Positions 1-11,138 of a stretch of 64,000 nucleotides of DNA are shown here, in pieces. The notes beneath the pieces were generated by a model, which worked only from the letters and a program-made list of their open reading frames with translations, searched no databases and was not told the DNA's origin. The stretch is from an uncultured Sphingomonadaceae bacterium (GTDB lineage Bacteria; Pseudomonadota; Alphaproteobacteria; Sphingomonadales; Sphingomonadaceae): assembly GCA_947258815.1 (NCBI GenBank), contig CAMYJW010000014.1, forward strand, positions 62,001 to 126,000, written 5' to 3'. Within the stretch, counting starts at the first letter, position 1. Each line of letters opens with the position of its first letter. The translations under genes and the position numbers were made by a program.

Positions 1-1
1 G

Positions 2-1024
2 ACGAGCGGCTCGGTCGGCTGGTACCAGTCCTGGGAAGCGGGTGAATGGAAAAGCGATGACCCGGTTTCCCTGTTTGCCGTGTTCATGGACAATGCGCAG
101 TCGCTTGGCGCGGTCGGCAGATCGCAGGGGCCATGGCGCTGGCTCGCGCGTGGATTGCATCGGCTTCATCGCAACACGCGCAGCGGATCGCGGCGCAACA
201 TCCATGCGCACTATGATCTAGGCAACGATTTCTACGCAAGCTGGCTTGACCCGACGATGAGCTACTCAAGCGCCCTGTTCGCGTCGCCCGATGATGATCT
301 GGAAACGGCGCAAATCAACAAGATCGGTGCAATTGCCGAGCGCCTTGACGTTGCGCGGAGCGTGCTTGAAATCGGCTGCGGATGGGGCGCACTGGCGCGC
401 AATCTGGCGGAACGGGGCAGTGAGGTGACTGCGATCAGTCTTTCCGATGAACAGCTCGAATGGGCGCATCGGCATCACGGTGATGTCGGGATCGACTTTC
501 GCAAACAGGACTATCGCGACATTGATGGCCAGTTTGATGGCATTGCCAGCGTCGAAATGGTCGAAGCAGTGGGGCGGCGGTATTGGCCGGCGTTTCTTGA
601 CACAATCGCGCGTTGTCTGAAACCGGGCGGGCGCGCGGCGATTCAGTTTATTTCCATTCGCGATGAGATATTTGAAAGCTATGCGCGCGGTGCGGATTTT
701 ATCCAGACCTACATCTTTCCCGGTGGCATGCTGATCCGTGAGGCCGAGTTTCGCCAGCTTGCCGAACAACGTTCGCTTCGCTGGCATGGCCGCAAGGGGT
801 TTGGCTGCGACTATGCGCGGACGCTGAAACGGTGGCGCGAGACATTCGATGCCGCGGTGGACGAGGGACGTCTGCCACAAGGGTTTGACAACAGGTTTGT
901 GCGCTTGTGGCGCTATTACCTGATGTATTGTGAAGGTGGCTTTCGCAGCGGCGGAATTGATGTTGCGCAGGTTACGCTGGAAAAACCGGCTTTATCCCGC
1001 CTTCTCGGGGACGAAACGCCCTAG
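2..1024 (+). CDS. Cyclopropane-fatty-acyl-phospholipid synthase family SAM methyltransferase (5' truncated by window edge)
   Basis: Frame is open from base 2 (TSGSVGWYQSWEAGEWKSDDPVSLF...) through the listed ORF; NIHAHYDLGNDFYASWLDPTMSYSSA and VLEIGCGWGALA motifs typical of CFA synthases. Confidence 0.9.
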   Translation, partial: TSGSVGWYQSWEAGEWKSDDPVSLFAVFMDNAQSLGAVGRSQGPWRWLARGLHRLHRNTRSGSRRNIHAHYDLGNDFYASWLDPTMSYSSALFASPDDDLETAQINKIGAIAERLDVARSVLEIGCGWGALARNLAERGSEVTAISLSDEQLEWAHRHHGDVGIDFRKQDYRDIDGQFDGIASVEMVEAVGRRYWPAFLDTIARCLKPGGRAAIQFISIRDEIFESYARGADFIQTYIFPGGMLIREAEFRQLAEQRSLRWHGRKGFGCDYARTLKRWRETFDAAVDEGRLPQGFDNRFVRLWRYYLMYCEGGFRSGGIDVAQVTLEKPALSRLLGDETP

Positions 1025-1383
1025 CGATAATACGTCCCGTCACCGTGCCAGCGGGCCAGAACATTGTCATGGACAATCGGGCTGAGCAGTTGATGGAACG
1101 CGCAGCCCACCATGCCCTCTTCCCACCAGACAACTTCGGCCTGCATCGATTCAAGGCCCGGAATGGTCAGCCAGCACAGCGTGCCGACGTGCAGGCGATT
1201 GAGCGACATTGCCGAAAACCCGGAAAGCGAGAGATCGTTTACAACCGTCTGGTATCCCTTTGAACCGGACGGGCGCAACGCGGCCGGTATCGACACTTTC
1301 GTGCGCGGCGCACTGCGATCTTCCTGTGAAGCGATGGCATAGCCTTCGCCCGAATCCTGTATCATCGACATACGACCTCTCAA
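1021..1383 (-). CDS. PilZ domain protein
   Basis: RSAPRTKVSIPAALRPSG...VNDLSLSGFSAMS...W pattern of PilZ domains; start may be an internal ATG (about 1371). Confidence 0.75.
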   Translation of the reverse strand: MRGRMSMIQDSGEGYAIASQEDRSAPRTKVSIPAALRPSGSKGYQTVVNDLSLSGFSAMSLNRLHVGTLCWLTIPGLESMQAEVVWWEEGMVGCAFHQLLSPIVHDNVLARWHGDGTYYR

Positions 1384-1449
1384 TCGTGAACGGGGTTCAC
1401 CTTGAACGAGAATGTCACATTACCACGGGAATCCCTTACCAATTCCTAC

Positions 1450-2166
1450 TCAGGCGCGGTTAATCGTTTCTTTATGGCCGCTTGGAAAATCCTCGCCAAG
1501 AAGCGCGATCAGACGGCTGGCGACAGCTTCTGGCGGTTTGACCGAATCCGGGTCTTCGCCGGGGTAGGCGCGCGCGCGCATCGTCGTTCGGGTGGCGCCG
1601 GGATTGACAATTGCGACGCGGATTTTCGTTATGTTTTCAGTTTCTTGTGCGTAGCATTCAAGAAGGTTTGTGAAGGCGGCCTTGCTTGATGCATAGGCGC
1701 CCCAGAAAGCGCGCGGGCTGGCTGAAACACTGCTTGTCAGGCCGATAACGCGTGCGTCGCGGCTTTTTTTCAAAAGCGGATTGAAGCTTGCCAGCAACGC
1801 CTGTGTCGCCAGAACATTTACAGTGAGCGCGCGGTTAAACTCCTGTGGGTCGATATCCGTAACCGGGCCGAGCTGAGGAAGCACTGCGGCGTTTATCACC
1901 AGAATGTCCAACCGGTCCCAGCGTTGTGCGATTGCCGCTCCCAGGCGGGCAATTCCATCGGGCTCGGTAAGATCGACCGGCGCGATCGTTGCCGTTCCGC
2001 CTGCCTCATGGATCGCCTGTTCAATGGATTCCAGCGCTTCCGCATCGCGCGCTGTCAGGATCACATGCGCGCCTGCTTTCGCCAGCGCCTGTGCTGTCGC
2101 CGCGCCAATGCCGCGACTTGCGCCCGTGACGAGGGCGACCTGATCACTGAAAGGCGTGTCGGTCAC
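1450..2166 (-). CDS. SDR family NAD(P)-dependent oxidoreductase
   Basis: ALVTGASRGIGAATAQALA cofactor motif, YASSKAAF active-site motif. Confidence 0.9.
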   Translation of the reverse strand: MTDTPFSDQVALVTGASRGIGAATAQALAKAGAHVILTARDAEALESIEQAIHEAGGTATIAPVDLTEPDGIARLGAAIAQRWDRLDILVINAAVLPQLGPVTDIDPQEFNRALTVNVLATQALLASFNPLLKKSRDARVIGLTSSVSASPRAFWGAYASSKAAFTNLLECYAQETENITKIRVAIVNPGATRTTMRARAYPGEDPDSVKPPEAVASRLIALLGEDFPSGHKETINRA

Positions 2167-3632
2167 GCGACCTGATCGACGGGCAATGACAGCAGATCGG
2201 GCGTCTCGCGTTCAGCCAGGTCGGTCAGGCGGGTCGGATAGTCGCCCGTGAAGCACGCATCGCAAAACTGCGGGCAGCTGTTGTCGCGCCCGGCAGCGCC
2301 CACTGCGCGGTAAAGGCCGTCAATCGAAACGAAAGCCAGGCTGTCTGCCTTGATGAAATCGGCCATCGCTTCGGCTTCCATTTTCGCCGCGAGGAGCTTG
2401 GAGCGTTCGGGCGTATCCACGCCATAGAAGCAACTGTGCCCGGTGGGCGGGCTTGCGATCCGCATATGCACTTCGGCGGCGCCGGCATCGCGCATCATCT
2501 CGATAATTTTCAGCGAGGTTGTCCCGCGCACGATCGAATCGTCGATCAGGATGATCTTGCGCCCTTCGACAATCGCGCGGTTGGCGTTGTGCTTGCGTTT
2601 GACACCGGCATGACGCGCACCGTCCGACGGCTGAATGAACGTGCGCCCGACATAGTGCGAACGCACGATGCCCAGTTCGAATGGCAGCCCCGATTCCTGC
2701 GCATAGCCGATGGCGGCTGGCACGCCGCTATCGGGCACGGGGATCACAAGATCGGCCGGCGCGGGCGATTCCTTGGCCAGTTCGGCACCGATCTGCTTGC
2801 GCACGGCATAGACCGAGCGGCCATCCATGACCGAATCGGGTCTGCTGAAATAGACATGCTCGAAAATGCAGGGGCGCGGGCTGGGATTGCCGAACGGGCG
2901 GTGGCTGGAAATTTTACCCTTGTGATCAACCTGCACCAGCTCGCCCGGCTCAATCGAACGAATCAGTTCGCCGCCGATAACATCGAACGCAACCGTTTCG
3001 CTGGAAAACATGATGGCATCGCCAATCTTGCCCATCACCAGCGGCCTGATGCCCAGCGGATCGCGGCAGGCAATCATGCCCTCACTGGTCATGCAGATCA
3101 GCGAATAGGCGCCCTCGACCAGTCGCAGCGCATCGACGAACCGGTCGAGCACGGTGCGATAGCGGCTCGTGGCGACAAGATGGATGATGACTTCGGTATC
3201 CGAGGTCGACTGGAAGATCGCGCCGCGTTCAACCAGTTCGCGCCGCAGCGCCGTGGCGTTGGAAATATTGCCGTTGTGCGCGATCGAAAATCCGCCTGAC
3301 GCCAGATCGGCATAAAGCGGCTGCACGTTGCGCAGGCCCGATCCGCCGGTTGTCGAATAACGGACATGGCCCGAAGCCATTTCTCCGGGCAGTTCGCCCA
3401 GCGATTCGTCGGTGCCAAACACCTGCGCAACATGGCCAAGGCCGCGCCGTGAGTAAAACTCATCGCCATCATAGCTGGTTATGCCGACAGCTTCCTGCCC
3501 GCGATGCTGAAGCGAATGCAGCCCCAGTGCGGCCATCGCGCTGGCGTCCTTGGCACCGATCACGCCGAAAACGCCGCACTCCTCGCGCAGCTTGTCACCG
3601 TTATCGTCCAGAAAGGGATTGGTCAGGTTCAT
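2163..3632 (-). CDS. purF: Amidophosphoribosyltransferase
   Basis: ECGVFGVIGAKDASAMAALGLHSLQHRGQE N-terminal Ntn domain and IILIDDSIVRGTTSLKI PRPP motif; 489 aa. Confidence 0.97.
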   Translation of the reverse strand: MNLTNPFLDDNGDKLREECGVFGVIGAKDASAMAALGLHSLQHRGQEAVGITSYDGDEFYSRRGLGHVAQVFGTDESLGELPGEMASGHVRYSTTGGSGLRNVQPLYADLASGGFSIAHNGNISNATALRRELVERGAIFQSTSDTEVIIHLVATSRYRTVLDRFVDALRLVEGAYSLICMTSEGMIACRDPLGIRPLVMGKIGDAIMFSSETVAFDVIGGELIRSIEPGELVQVDHKGKISSHRPFGNPSPRPCIFEHVYFSRPDSVMDGRSVYAVRKQIGAELAKESPAPADLVIPVPDSGVPAAIGYAQESGLPFELGIVRSHYVGRTFIQPSDGARHAGVKRKHNANRAIVEGRKIILIDDSIVRGTTSLKIIEMMRDAGAAEVHMRIASPPTGHSCFYGVDTPERSKLLAAKMEAEAMADFIKADSLAFVSIDGLYRAVGAAGRDNSCPQFCDACFTGDYPTRLTDLAERETPDLLSLPVDQVA

Positions 3633-3829
3633 TCAGTCGTTCGGTCCCGTGAGCGCACCCGTTGGCCCGCATTTGGAAGGTCATCGCGCGAAAAGCAAGG
3701 GGCGTTCCTGTCGATTGTGATTGTGGAAGGTGGATTCGCGCTTGATCAGGGGGCGTTCGCATCGCTTGCCAGCGCCGGGCGCACCGCCTACATCCCGCGC
3801 CATTGCACCACTGATTACAGGCCGGACGC

Positions 3830-5071
3830 TTGATCCTCTCTCCTTTCGAATGGACCATTGCCAAGCGCTATATGCTTCCCGGAAAGGGTGAGGCATTCAT
3901 TGCGATGGTGGCGGGCATCAGCCTTGTCGCGGTGATGCTGGGCGTTGCCGCGCTGGTTATCGTGATGAGCGTGATGAACGGCTTTCGCGCTGAATTATTT
4001 GATAAAATTGTCGGCCTGAACGGCCATGCGATCATTCAGGCCTATGGCGGGCGGCTGGATAACTGGCAGGATGTTCTGAAGGATGTGCGCCAAACCGAAG
4101 GCGTGACCGAGGCGTCTCCGCTGATAGAGCAGCCGCTGCTGGGCAGCTTCAATGGCCGGGTGGAAGCGGTGCTGGTGCGCGGCAATACCGATGCGGACAT
4201 CAAGGCAATTGCGCCCAAGGTTACGGCGGGAATACTTTCAGACCTGAAATCCGGGGCAAGCAATGTCGCCATCGGGTCGCGGCTGGCTGAAAATCTGGGC
4301 GCGCGGGTTGGCGATTCGATCACGATCATCAATCCGCAGGGCCGTTCAACCCCGTTCGGCACTGTGCCACGCCAGATTGCCTATAATGTCTCGGCAATTT
4401 TCGAGATCGGGATTTACGATTACGATCAGGCGTTCGTCGTCATGCCGATGCAGGACGCGCAAACGCTGTTGCTGACCGGCAACACCATCGGCATGATCGA
4501 AGTGACGACCACCGATCCCGACAATGTTTCACAGATTCTCGCGCCGCTTTCCGAAAAGCTGGCGGGGCAGGCAATCGTGACCGACTGGAAGACGATCAAC
4601 GCATCCCTGTTCGAAGCGCTGGCGGTGGAGCGGGTGGCGATGTTCGTTGTGCTTTCGATCATCGTGCTGGTGGCGGTGTTCAATATCCTGTCTTCGCTGA
4701 TCATGCTGGTGCGCGCCAAGACGCGCGATATCGCGATCCTGCGCACGATGGGGGCAACCCGGCGATCGCTGATGAAGATTTTCGTCACCACCGGCTTTCT
4801 GATCGGCGCGCTCGGCACTGTAGCCGGGCTGGTTCTGGGGTTTGTGTTTCTCTATTTTCGCCAGCCGATCGTGCGCGGGATCGAAATGATCAGTGGGCAG
4901 AATTTGTGGGATCCCTCGATCCGGTTTCTGACCGAGCTGCCAAGCCGCACCGATCCTTTCGAAGTCGCCGCGATCAGCGTGATGGCGCTGGTTTTCAGTT
5001 TTCTGGCGACGCTTTATCCGGCTTACAAGGCGGCGAGCACCGATCCCGTGCAGGTGCTGCGTTATGAATGA
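3830..5071 (+). CDS. Lipoprotein-releasing ABC transporter permease (LolC/LolE family)
   Basis: [55 protein letters not shown] typical; C-terminal FtsX-like TM region; followed by LolD. Confidence 0.93.
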   Translation: MILSPFEWTIAKRYMLPGKGEAFIAMVAGISLVAVMLGVAALVIVMSVMNGFRAELFDKIVGLNGHAIIQAYGGRLDNWQDVLKDVRQTEGVTEASPLIEQPLLGSFNGRVEAVLVRGNTDADIKAIAPKVTAGILSDLKSGASNVAIGSRLAENLGARVGDSITIINPQGRSTPFGTVPRQIAYNVSAIFEIGIYDYDQAFVVMPMQDAQTLLLTGNTIGMIEVTTTDPDNVSQILAPLSEKLAGQAIVTDWKTINASLFEALAVERVAMFVVLSIIVLVAVFNILSSLIMLVRAKTRDIAILRTMGATRRSLMKIFVTTGFLIGALGTVAGLVLGFVFLYFRQPIVRGIEMISGQNLWDPSIRFLTELPSRTDPFEVAAISVMALVFSFLATLYPAYKAASTDPVQVLRYE

Positions 5072-5759
5072 GCCGGTGGTGGACATCGTTGGCCTGACCC
5101 GCAGCTTTGAGCAGGGCGGGGTGCGCATTGATGTGCTGCGCGGCGTTGATCTGGCGGTGATGCCGGGGGAAATCGTGGCGCTTCTTGGCCCATCGGGATC
5201 GGGCAAATCAACATTGCTGCAGGCAACCGGGCTTCTGGAAGGCGGGTTTGGCGGCAAGATCGGCATTGCCGGGCACAATGCCTCGCAACAGGGCAAGGAC
5301 GGCAGAGCGGCGCTGCGGCGCGATCATCTGGGCTTTGTCTATCAGTTTCACCATCTGTTGCCCGATTTCAATGCGCTGGAGAATGTCGTCCTGCCGCAAA
5401 TGATTGCTGGCAAATCGCAGGCCGAAGCCGAAGAGCGCGCGCGCGAACTGCTGAGCGCGCTGGGGCTGGGCGAACGGCTGGAGCATCGGCCCAGCAGCCT
5501 ATCGGGCGGCGAACAACAGCGCGTTGCGGTTGCCCGCGCGCTTGCCAATCGTCCGCAGATCGTGCTCGCCGATGAGCCGACCGGCAATCTGGACGAGTCA
5601 ACGGCGGATACGGTTCTGGACCAGTTTCTTGAACTGGTGCGTGGCGAAGGCAGCGCCGCACTTGTCGCCACGCATAACGAGCGGCTGGCACAGTCCATGG
5701 ATCGGGTGGTGCGGCTTCATGATGGCAAGCTTGAAGAGGTGCAAAAGCATGGCGATTGA
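5064..5759 (+). CDS. lolD: Lipoprotein-releasing system ATP-binding protein LolD
   Basis: Walker [10 protein letters not shown], signature [15 protein letters not shown], Walker [14 protein letters not shown]; overlaps permease gene. Confidence 0.93.
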   Translation: MNEPVVDIVGLTRSFEQGGVRIDVLRGVDLAVMPGEIVALLGPSGSGKSTLLQATGLLEGGFGGKIGIAGHNASQQGKDGRAALRRDHLGFVYQFHHLLPDFNALENVVLPQMIAGKSQAEAEERARELLSALGLGERLEHRPSSLSGGEQQRVAVARALANRPQIVLADEPTGNLDESTADTVLDQFLELVRGEGSAALVATHNERLAQSMDRVVRLHDGKLEEVQKHGD

Positions 5760-6240
5760 ACCTTCGACAATCGGTGATTTCACCGCGGCATTGCCCAATG
5801 GCGAGACGCTGGACCTTTCCGAAAAGGCGGGAAAAGTCCTGCTTGTCGTCAACACGGCAAGCAAATGCGGATTCACCCCGCAGTATGAAGGGCTGGAGGC
5901 GCTGTGGCGCGCATATCGCGATCGCGGTTTCGAAGTGATCGCGTTCCCGTGCAATCAGTTTGGCGGGCAGGAGCCGGGCAGCGCGGATGAAATCGCCAGC
6001 TTTTGTGATCTCAACTTTGGCGTCAGCTTTCCGCTGATGGCAAAGATCGATGTTAATGGCGCGGATGCCGATCCGCTTTATAACTGGTTGAAATCAGAGG
6101 CGCCCGGCCTGCTGGGCAGCAAGCGCATCAAGTGGAATTTCACCAAGTTCCTGATTGATCGCGAAGGGCGCGTGGTACGCCGCTATGCGCCGACCGACAA
6201 ACCGGAAAAGCTCGCCAAAGATATCGAAGCACTGCTTTAA
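5749..6240 (+). CDS. Glutathione peroxidase (Cys-type)
   Basis: ATG at 5749 gives [23 protein letters not shown]...[18 protein letters not shown] and [24 protein letters not shown] motifs. Confidence 0.93.
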   Translation: MAIEPSTIGDFTAALPNGETLDLSEKAGKVLLVVNTASKCGFTPQYEGLEALWRAYRDRGFEVIAFPCNQFGGQEPGSADEIASFCDLNFGVSFPLMAKIDVNGADADPLYNWLKSEAPGLLGSKRIKWNFTKFLIDREGRVVRRYAPTDKPEKLAKDIEALL

Positions 6241-6313
6241 GCGGCAGCCGGAACGCGGGGATCGGCAGCGCAACGCGAGGCTGTTGGCGCGAATGATCCG
6301 GGGTGTTTGGGGG

Positions 6314-7498
6314 TTATTCGGCCAGGTCTTCCAGATCGTCTTCATCGATCGCGGCAACAGCGGCTTTCAGAACGTCGATGCTTTCGACATGGCCGCTCGC
6401 CTCCACCTGAAAACGTTCCGCCATAATCACGCCATAACGGCCCCGGCTGCCCGAAATATCCCATTTTTCATTGCGCCATTCGCCGTCGTGCACGCCGACA
6501 CGCTCATAGCCGTTTTCGTCTTCCTCGGTGCGTTCGCCGCCCAGAGCAGCCGCAATACCGCCCAGACCGGCCATGCCGATTATGCCGGGCATATCGCGCA
6601 CTTCGAGTTCGAACTGATAGTCACCGGCTTTGTATGCCCCTTCGGCCATCGCACCCATCGGGCCCAGAGTCTGGGTTGAAACGCCGGTGCGTTCGAAGCT
6701 GCCGATGGCGGGCGGCAGCATCCCTTTCAGCGTTTCTAAGGGCACGGGCTTGATCTCTCCGCGCTGGACCTTTTCCATGCGCTCGGCCGCTTCTTCCATC
6801 TTGTCGGTATCGATCGAACCGACGCCAGGGATCGTCAGTGTGCCTGAATCGGAGCGCGATTCGCTGATGATGCCCGCCCCCGGAGGGCCAACAACCTTGC
6901 TGGCAACAAGCCCCACAACCATGAACAGCACGATCGCGCACAGGAACGTAACCACCGTATATCCCAAGGTTTTTTCCTGGGGCACTTTCATAAGCGGGGT
7001 TGCGCCGGTGTAGAACAGGTAAATGCTGTAGAGGCCGAGCAGGCTGAAAAATCCAAGCGAAGGGATCAGGCCGAAAATGCCGGCAAGGAACCCTGCGGTC
7101 GATCCATAGGCGACAAGCTTGAAAGCGCTGAGTGAATTGCTCTGCCCGCCAAACTTTTCCGCCAGAAAATTCGCGATCCACGCCAGCGCGAAGATCGAGA
7201 CGATGGTGAGAACAAAACTGACGATGCCCTGCGAGAGTGCAGACATGAAGCTGGGGCGCCAGGAAATGCCGAGAACGCCATAGCCGAAGATCTGGCCGCC
7301 GATGAATGCGGCGATCGGGCCGATTGCGGCCAGCGGCAGGACATAGTTCTTGAGTATGTCGATCTGACTGGATGTTTCCGCCTCGACACGCGGCCATTCT
7401 TCGTTCGGTTTCAGAATTATCGCCTTGGCGCGCTCGATCAGTGACGCACCTGCGGACACGGAGTCGTTATCCACGGTCAAGCTCCTCAAATCCCCCAT
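6314..7498 (-). CDS. Yip1-domain integral membrane protein
   Basis: Multiple TM segments, LIERAKAIILKPNEEWPRVEAE N-terminus typical of the Yip1 family (DUF1282-like); C-terminal soluble extension. Confidence 0.7.
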   Translation of the reverse strand: MGDLRSLTVDNDSVSAGASLIERAKAIILKPNEEWPRVEAETSSQIDILKNYVLPLAAIGPIAAFIGGQIFGYGVLGISWRPSFMSALSQGIVSFVLTIVSIFALAWIANFLAEKFGGQSNSLSAFKLVAYGSTAGFLAGIFGLIPSLGFFSLLGLYSIYLFYTGATPLMKVPQEKTLGYTVVTFLCAIVLFMVVGLVASKVVGPPGAGIISESRSDSGTLTIPGVGSIDTDKMEEAAERMEKVQRGEIKPVPLETLKGMLPPAIGSFERTGVSTQTLGPMGAMAEGAYKAGDYQFELEVRDMPGIIGMAGLGGIAAALGGERTEEDENGYERVGVHDGEWRNEKWDISGSRGRYGVIMAERFQVEASGHVESIDVLKAAVAAIDEDDLEDLAE

Positions 7499-7605
7499 CG
7501 ACCGGGCCTGTATAGCAAGGAAATATGGGAAGTATAACCATGCTATCCCCAGCTCCCGATTTACGTCGCTTGATCGCTGAACCGTGTGCGGGCTAGCAAT
7601 CGGTT

Positions 7606-10600
7606 ATGGCATACGCTCCCTTCGTTCCGCTTCGGGTGTTTTCCAGCTACACCATGCTTGATGGCGCGATCGAGCCGGACGCATTCGCCAAGCTGGCCAA
7701 GGATCGTGCGGCACCGGCGATTGCCATTTGTGATCGCAATGGCCTTTATGGGTCTGTCGCATTTTCTGCGGCCTGTCGCGCGAATGGTATTCAACCGATC
7801 ATCGGAACTTTGCTGGCGGTATCGCGCGATCCTGCAACGGAAGGGCAGGACCCGCAGATTGACTGGCTGGCGCTCTACGCCAAGGACGAGGCGGGGTGGG
7901 ATAATCTGTGCCACCTTGTCAGCCGCGCGCATCTCGATCGTCCGCTGGAATTCGATCCGCATGTGCCGCTGGCGGACCTTGAAGGCCATACAGACGGCCT
8001 GATCGCGCTGACCGCCGCATCGGATGGCGCGCTTGCCCGGATGTTCGCCGATGGCAAGGCGGATGCCGCGCAGTCCTATTGCGACCGGCTTCAGGCGCTG
8101 TTCGCTGACCGGCTTTATGTTGAGATCGCGCGCACCGGCAACAGGATCGAAGCGATGTCGGAAGAAGCGCTGATCGAACTGGCACTGGCGCGCCGCATTC
8201 CGATGGTGGCGACCAATCCGGCGCACTATGCCGATCCCCATTTCTATCCCGCGCACGATGCGATGCTATGCATTGCCAATTCGACTCACATCGACGCGGC
8301 AGACCGGCCACGATCGTCGCAAACCGCGTTCGTCAAATCCGCGCCAATGATGGACGAACTGTTCGTCGATGTGCCCGAGGCGCTTTCGAACACACTGGTG
8401 ATCGCGCAGCGCTGCGCATTTGCGCCGCCCGAAAGAAAACCGATTTTGCCCAGCCTTGCCGGCGATCTTGAGGGCGAAGAGCGGATGCTGGCCGAAGATG
8501 CACGCGCCGGTCTTGCGCAGCGGCTTGCGCCTTATGACGACCTGACCGACCAGGAACGCAAGGTTTATGAAGAGCGGCTTGAGTTCGAGATAGACATCAT
8601 CAAGGGCATGGGTTTTCCCGGCTATTTCCTGATCGTTGCCGATTTCATCAAGTGGGCGAAGGAAAACGGCATTCCCGTGGGGCCGGGGCGCGGTTCGGGC
8701 GCGGGTTCGCTGGTTGCCTGGGCGCTGACGATCACCGATCTCGATCCTATTAAACTCGGCTTGCTGTTCGAACGGTTTCTGAACCCCGAACGCGTTTCGA
8801 TGCCGGATTTCGATATCGATTTCTGCGAAACGCGGCGCGGCGAAGTGATCCGCTATGTCCAGCAGAAGTACGGCCACGATCACGTCGCCCAGATTATCAC
8901 TTTCGGAAAGATGAAAGCGCGAGCGGTTTTGCGCGATTGCGGGCGTATTTTGCAGATGGGCTATGGCCGGGTGGACAGCTTGTGCAAAATGGTGCCCAAC
9001 CATCCCACCGATCCGTGGACTCTCGATCAGGCGCTCCACGGAAAGTCCGAAAAGAACGGCCACCGTTCGCCGCCGGTTGCCGAATTTCGCCGCGAATACG
9101 ATCGCGATCCCGAAGTGAAGCGGCTGGTCGATCTTTCGCTTCAGCTTGAAGGGCTGCCGCGTAACAGCTCCACCCATGCTGCCGGGGTGGTGATCGGTGA
9201 CAGGCCGCTTTCGCAGCTCGTGCCGCTCTATCGCGATCCGCGTTCGGATATGCCGGTGACGCAGTTCGACATGAAACATGTCGAGGACTCGGGGCTTGTG
9301 AAGTTCGATTTTCTCGGGCTGAAAACGCTGTCCGTGTTGCGCAAGGCTGTCGATCTGCTGGAAACACGCGGGATCGCGGTCGATCTCGATGCGCTGGCAT
9401 GGGATGATCCGCAGGTTTATGAATTGCTCCAGCGCGGCGATACAGTGGGTGTTTTCCAGCTGGAATCGGAAGGCATGCGACGCACGCTTGCCGCGGTCAA
9501 ACCCACTGCATTTGGCGATATCATCGCGCTGGTATCGCTTTATCGACCCGGCCCGATGGATAATATTCCGTTGTTTGGTCGCCGCAAGAATGGTGCGGAG
9601 GCAATCGAATATCCGCATCCCAAGCTGGAAGGCATCCTGTCTGAAACCTATGGCATTTTCGTCTATCAGGAACAGGTCATGCAGGCCGCGCAGATCCTTG
9701 CGGGCTATTCGCTGGGCGATGCCGATCTGCTGCGGCGCGCGATGGGCAAGAAAAAACAGTCAGAGATGGACAAGCAGCGCGCCCGCTTCGTCGAAGGCTG
9801 CAAACAGGTTTCGCAGATAGACAAGGACAAGGCGAACGAACTGTTCGATTTGATCGACAAGTTTGCCGGATATGGCTTCAACAAATCGCACGCGGCTGCC
9901 TATGCGCTGCTTGCCTATCAGACGGCCTGGCTCAAAACCCACTATCCGCATGAATTTTATGCCGCGTCGATGTGTTTTGACATGCACCAGTCGGAAAAGC
10001 TGTCAATCTTTGTCGATGATATGCGCAAGAACGGGATCGCGATTGCCGGGCCGAACATAAACGCATCGGAGTCCGAATTTTCGGTCGAGCAGACTGACGA
10101 GGGTTATGCCGTGCGTTATGCGCTGGCAGGTATCCGCAATGTCGGTGGCAAGGCGATGGATGCCATCGTGGCAGAGCGCAAGGCCAATGGCCCGTTCGCC
10201 GATCTGGAAGACCTGTTTTCGCGCGCACCGGCCGGTTCCATGAACCGCCGCCAGATAGAGGGGCTGGCAGGCGCGGGCGCGTTTGATCTGCTTGAGCCGA
10301 ACCGGGCCAGAGTGCTGGCCAACGCCGATATGTTGCTGGCCGTTGCCGATGAGGCAGAGCGAAGCCGGACCAGCGGGCAGGGCGGCCTGTTTGGCGGAGA
10401 CGATCACGCAGAACCCTCGTTGCGGCTGGCCGATACCGATCCGTGGGACCGTGCCGAACAGATGGCAAAGGAACGCGAGAACTTTGGCTTTTATTTCGCC
10501 GCCCACCCGGTTGAGCAGTTTCGCACGATCGCTTCGGCCAATGGTGCGCGCAGCCATGCCAGCATTATTGCGGCAGGTGTGTCCAACGGCAGCGGCCGGC

Positions 10601-11127
10601 AAGGCGCGGTTCTCGCCGCGCTGGTGGAGAACGTGCAGAAGCGTAAGACCCGCAAGGGCAAGGATTTCGTAATGGCCGACTTTTCCGATTCAAGCGGCCA
10701 GTTCACCGCCAGCTGTTTCGAGGAAGGGCTGGTCGAAAGTTTCCAGAAATGGGCGGCGGAAGGCACCTGCGTTCTGCTGAATGTTGAGCTGGACAGCCCG
10801 AACCCCGAAGAGCCGCCGCGCGTGACAGTGCGCAGCGCCCGCCCGCTGGCGGACGTTACCAGCAGTGCGCGCATGTTGCTCCAGTTCGATATAGAGCGCG
10901 AGGATGCGGTGCGCGAACTCGCGCTGCTGCTGTCCCCCGCCGACGATGCCACCGGCGAAGTGATCGCGCGCCTGCATCTTGATGACGGGCAGGTTCAGGC
11001 GGTGCGGCTTGGTCGCAACTTTACACTGGACGGCGAACTGGTGGATCAGCTTGCCACTGTCGGTGGAATCGGCAATGTTTCATTGACGGCGCGGCGCGGA
11101 GGAGATCACCTGCGGCTGGTGGCCTGA
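7606..11127 (+). CDS. dnaE: DNA polymerase III subunit alpha
   Basis: 1173 aa; PHP domain, GPGRGSGAGSLVAWAL, PDFDIDFCE and GYGFNKSHAAAYALLAYQTAWLK motifs. Confidence 0.98.
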   Translation: MAYAPFVPLRVFSSYTMLDGAIEPDAFAKLAKDRAAPAIAICDRNGLYGSVAFSAACRANGIQPIIGTLLAVSRDPATEGQDPQIDWLALYAKDEAGWDNLCHLVSRAHLDRPLEFDPHVPLADLEGHTDGLIALTAASDGALARMFADGKADAAQSYCDRLQALFADRLYVEIARTGNRIEAMSEEALIELALARRIPMVATNPAHYADPHFYPAHDAMLCIANSTHIDAADRPRSSQTAFVKSAPMMDELFVDVPEALSNTLVIAQRCAFAPPERKPILPSLAGDLEGEERMLAEDARAGLAQRLAPYDDLTDQERKVYEERLEFEIDIIKGMGFPGYFLIVADFIKWAKENGIPVGPGRGSGAGSLVAWALTITDLDPIKLGLLFERFLNPERVSMPDFDIDFCETRRGEVIRYVQQKYGHDHVAQIITFGKMKARAVLRDCGRILQMGYGRVDSLCKMVPNHPTDPWTLDQALHGKSEKNGHRSPPVAEFRREYDRDPEVKRLVDLSLQLEGLPRNSSTHAAGVVIGDRPLSQLVPLYRDPRSDMPVTQFDMKHVEDSGLVKFDFLGLKTLSVLRKAVDLLETRGIAVDLDALAWDDPQVYELLQRGDTVGVFQLESEGMRRTLAAVKPTAFGDIIALVSLYRPGPMDNIPLFGRRKNGAEAIEYPHPKLEGILSETYGIFVYQEQVMQAAQILAGYSLGDADLLRRAMGKKKQSEMDKQRARFVEGCKQVSQIDKDKANELFDLIDKFAGYGFNKSHAAAYALLAYQTAWLKTHYPHEFYAASMCFDMHQSEKLSIFVDDMRKNGIAIAGPNINASESEFSVEQTDEGYAVRYALAGIRNVGGKAMDAIVAERKANGPFADLEDLFSRAPAGSMNRRQIEGLAGAGAFDLLEPNRARVLANADMLLAVADEAERSRTSGQGGLFGGDDHAEPSLRLADTDPWDRAEQMAKERENFGFYFAAHPVEQFRTIASANGARSHASIIAAGVSNGSGRQGAVLAALVENVQKRKTRKGKDFVMADFSDSSGQFTASCFEEGLVESFQKWAAEGTCVLLNVELDSPNPEEPPRVTVRSARPLADVTSSARMLLQFDIEREDAVRELALLLSPADDATGEVIARLHLDDGQVQAVRLGRNFTLDGELVDQLATVGGIGNVSLTARRGGDHLRLVA

Positions 11128-11138
11128 CGGGAGAGAGC

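Noticed and set aside
8266-9618. 450-aa reverse-strand ORF opposite dnaE
   Set aside because: Antisense shadow ORF in high-GC coding DNA; composition (His/Arg/Gln rich) not protein-family-like, and dnaE is unambiguous.
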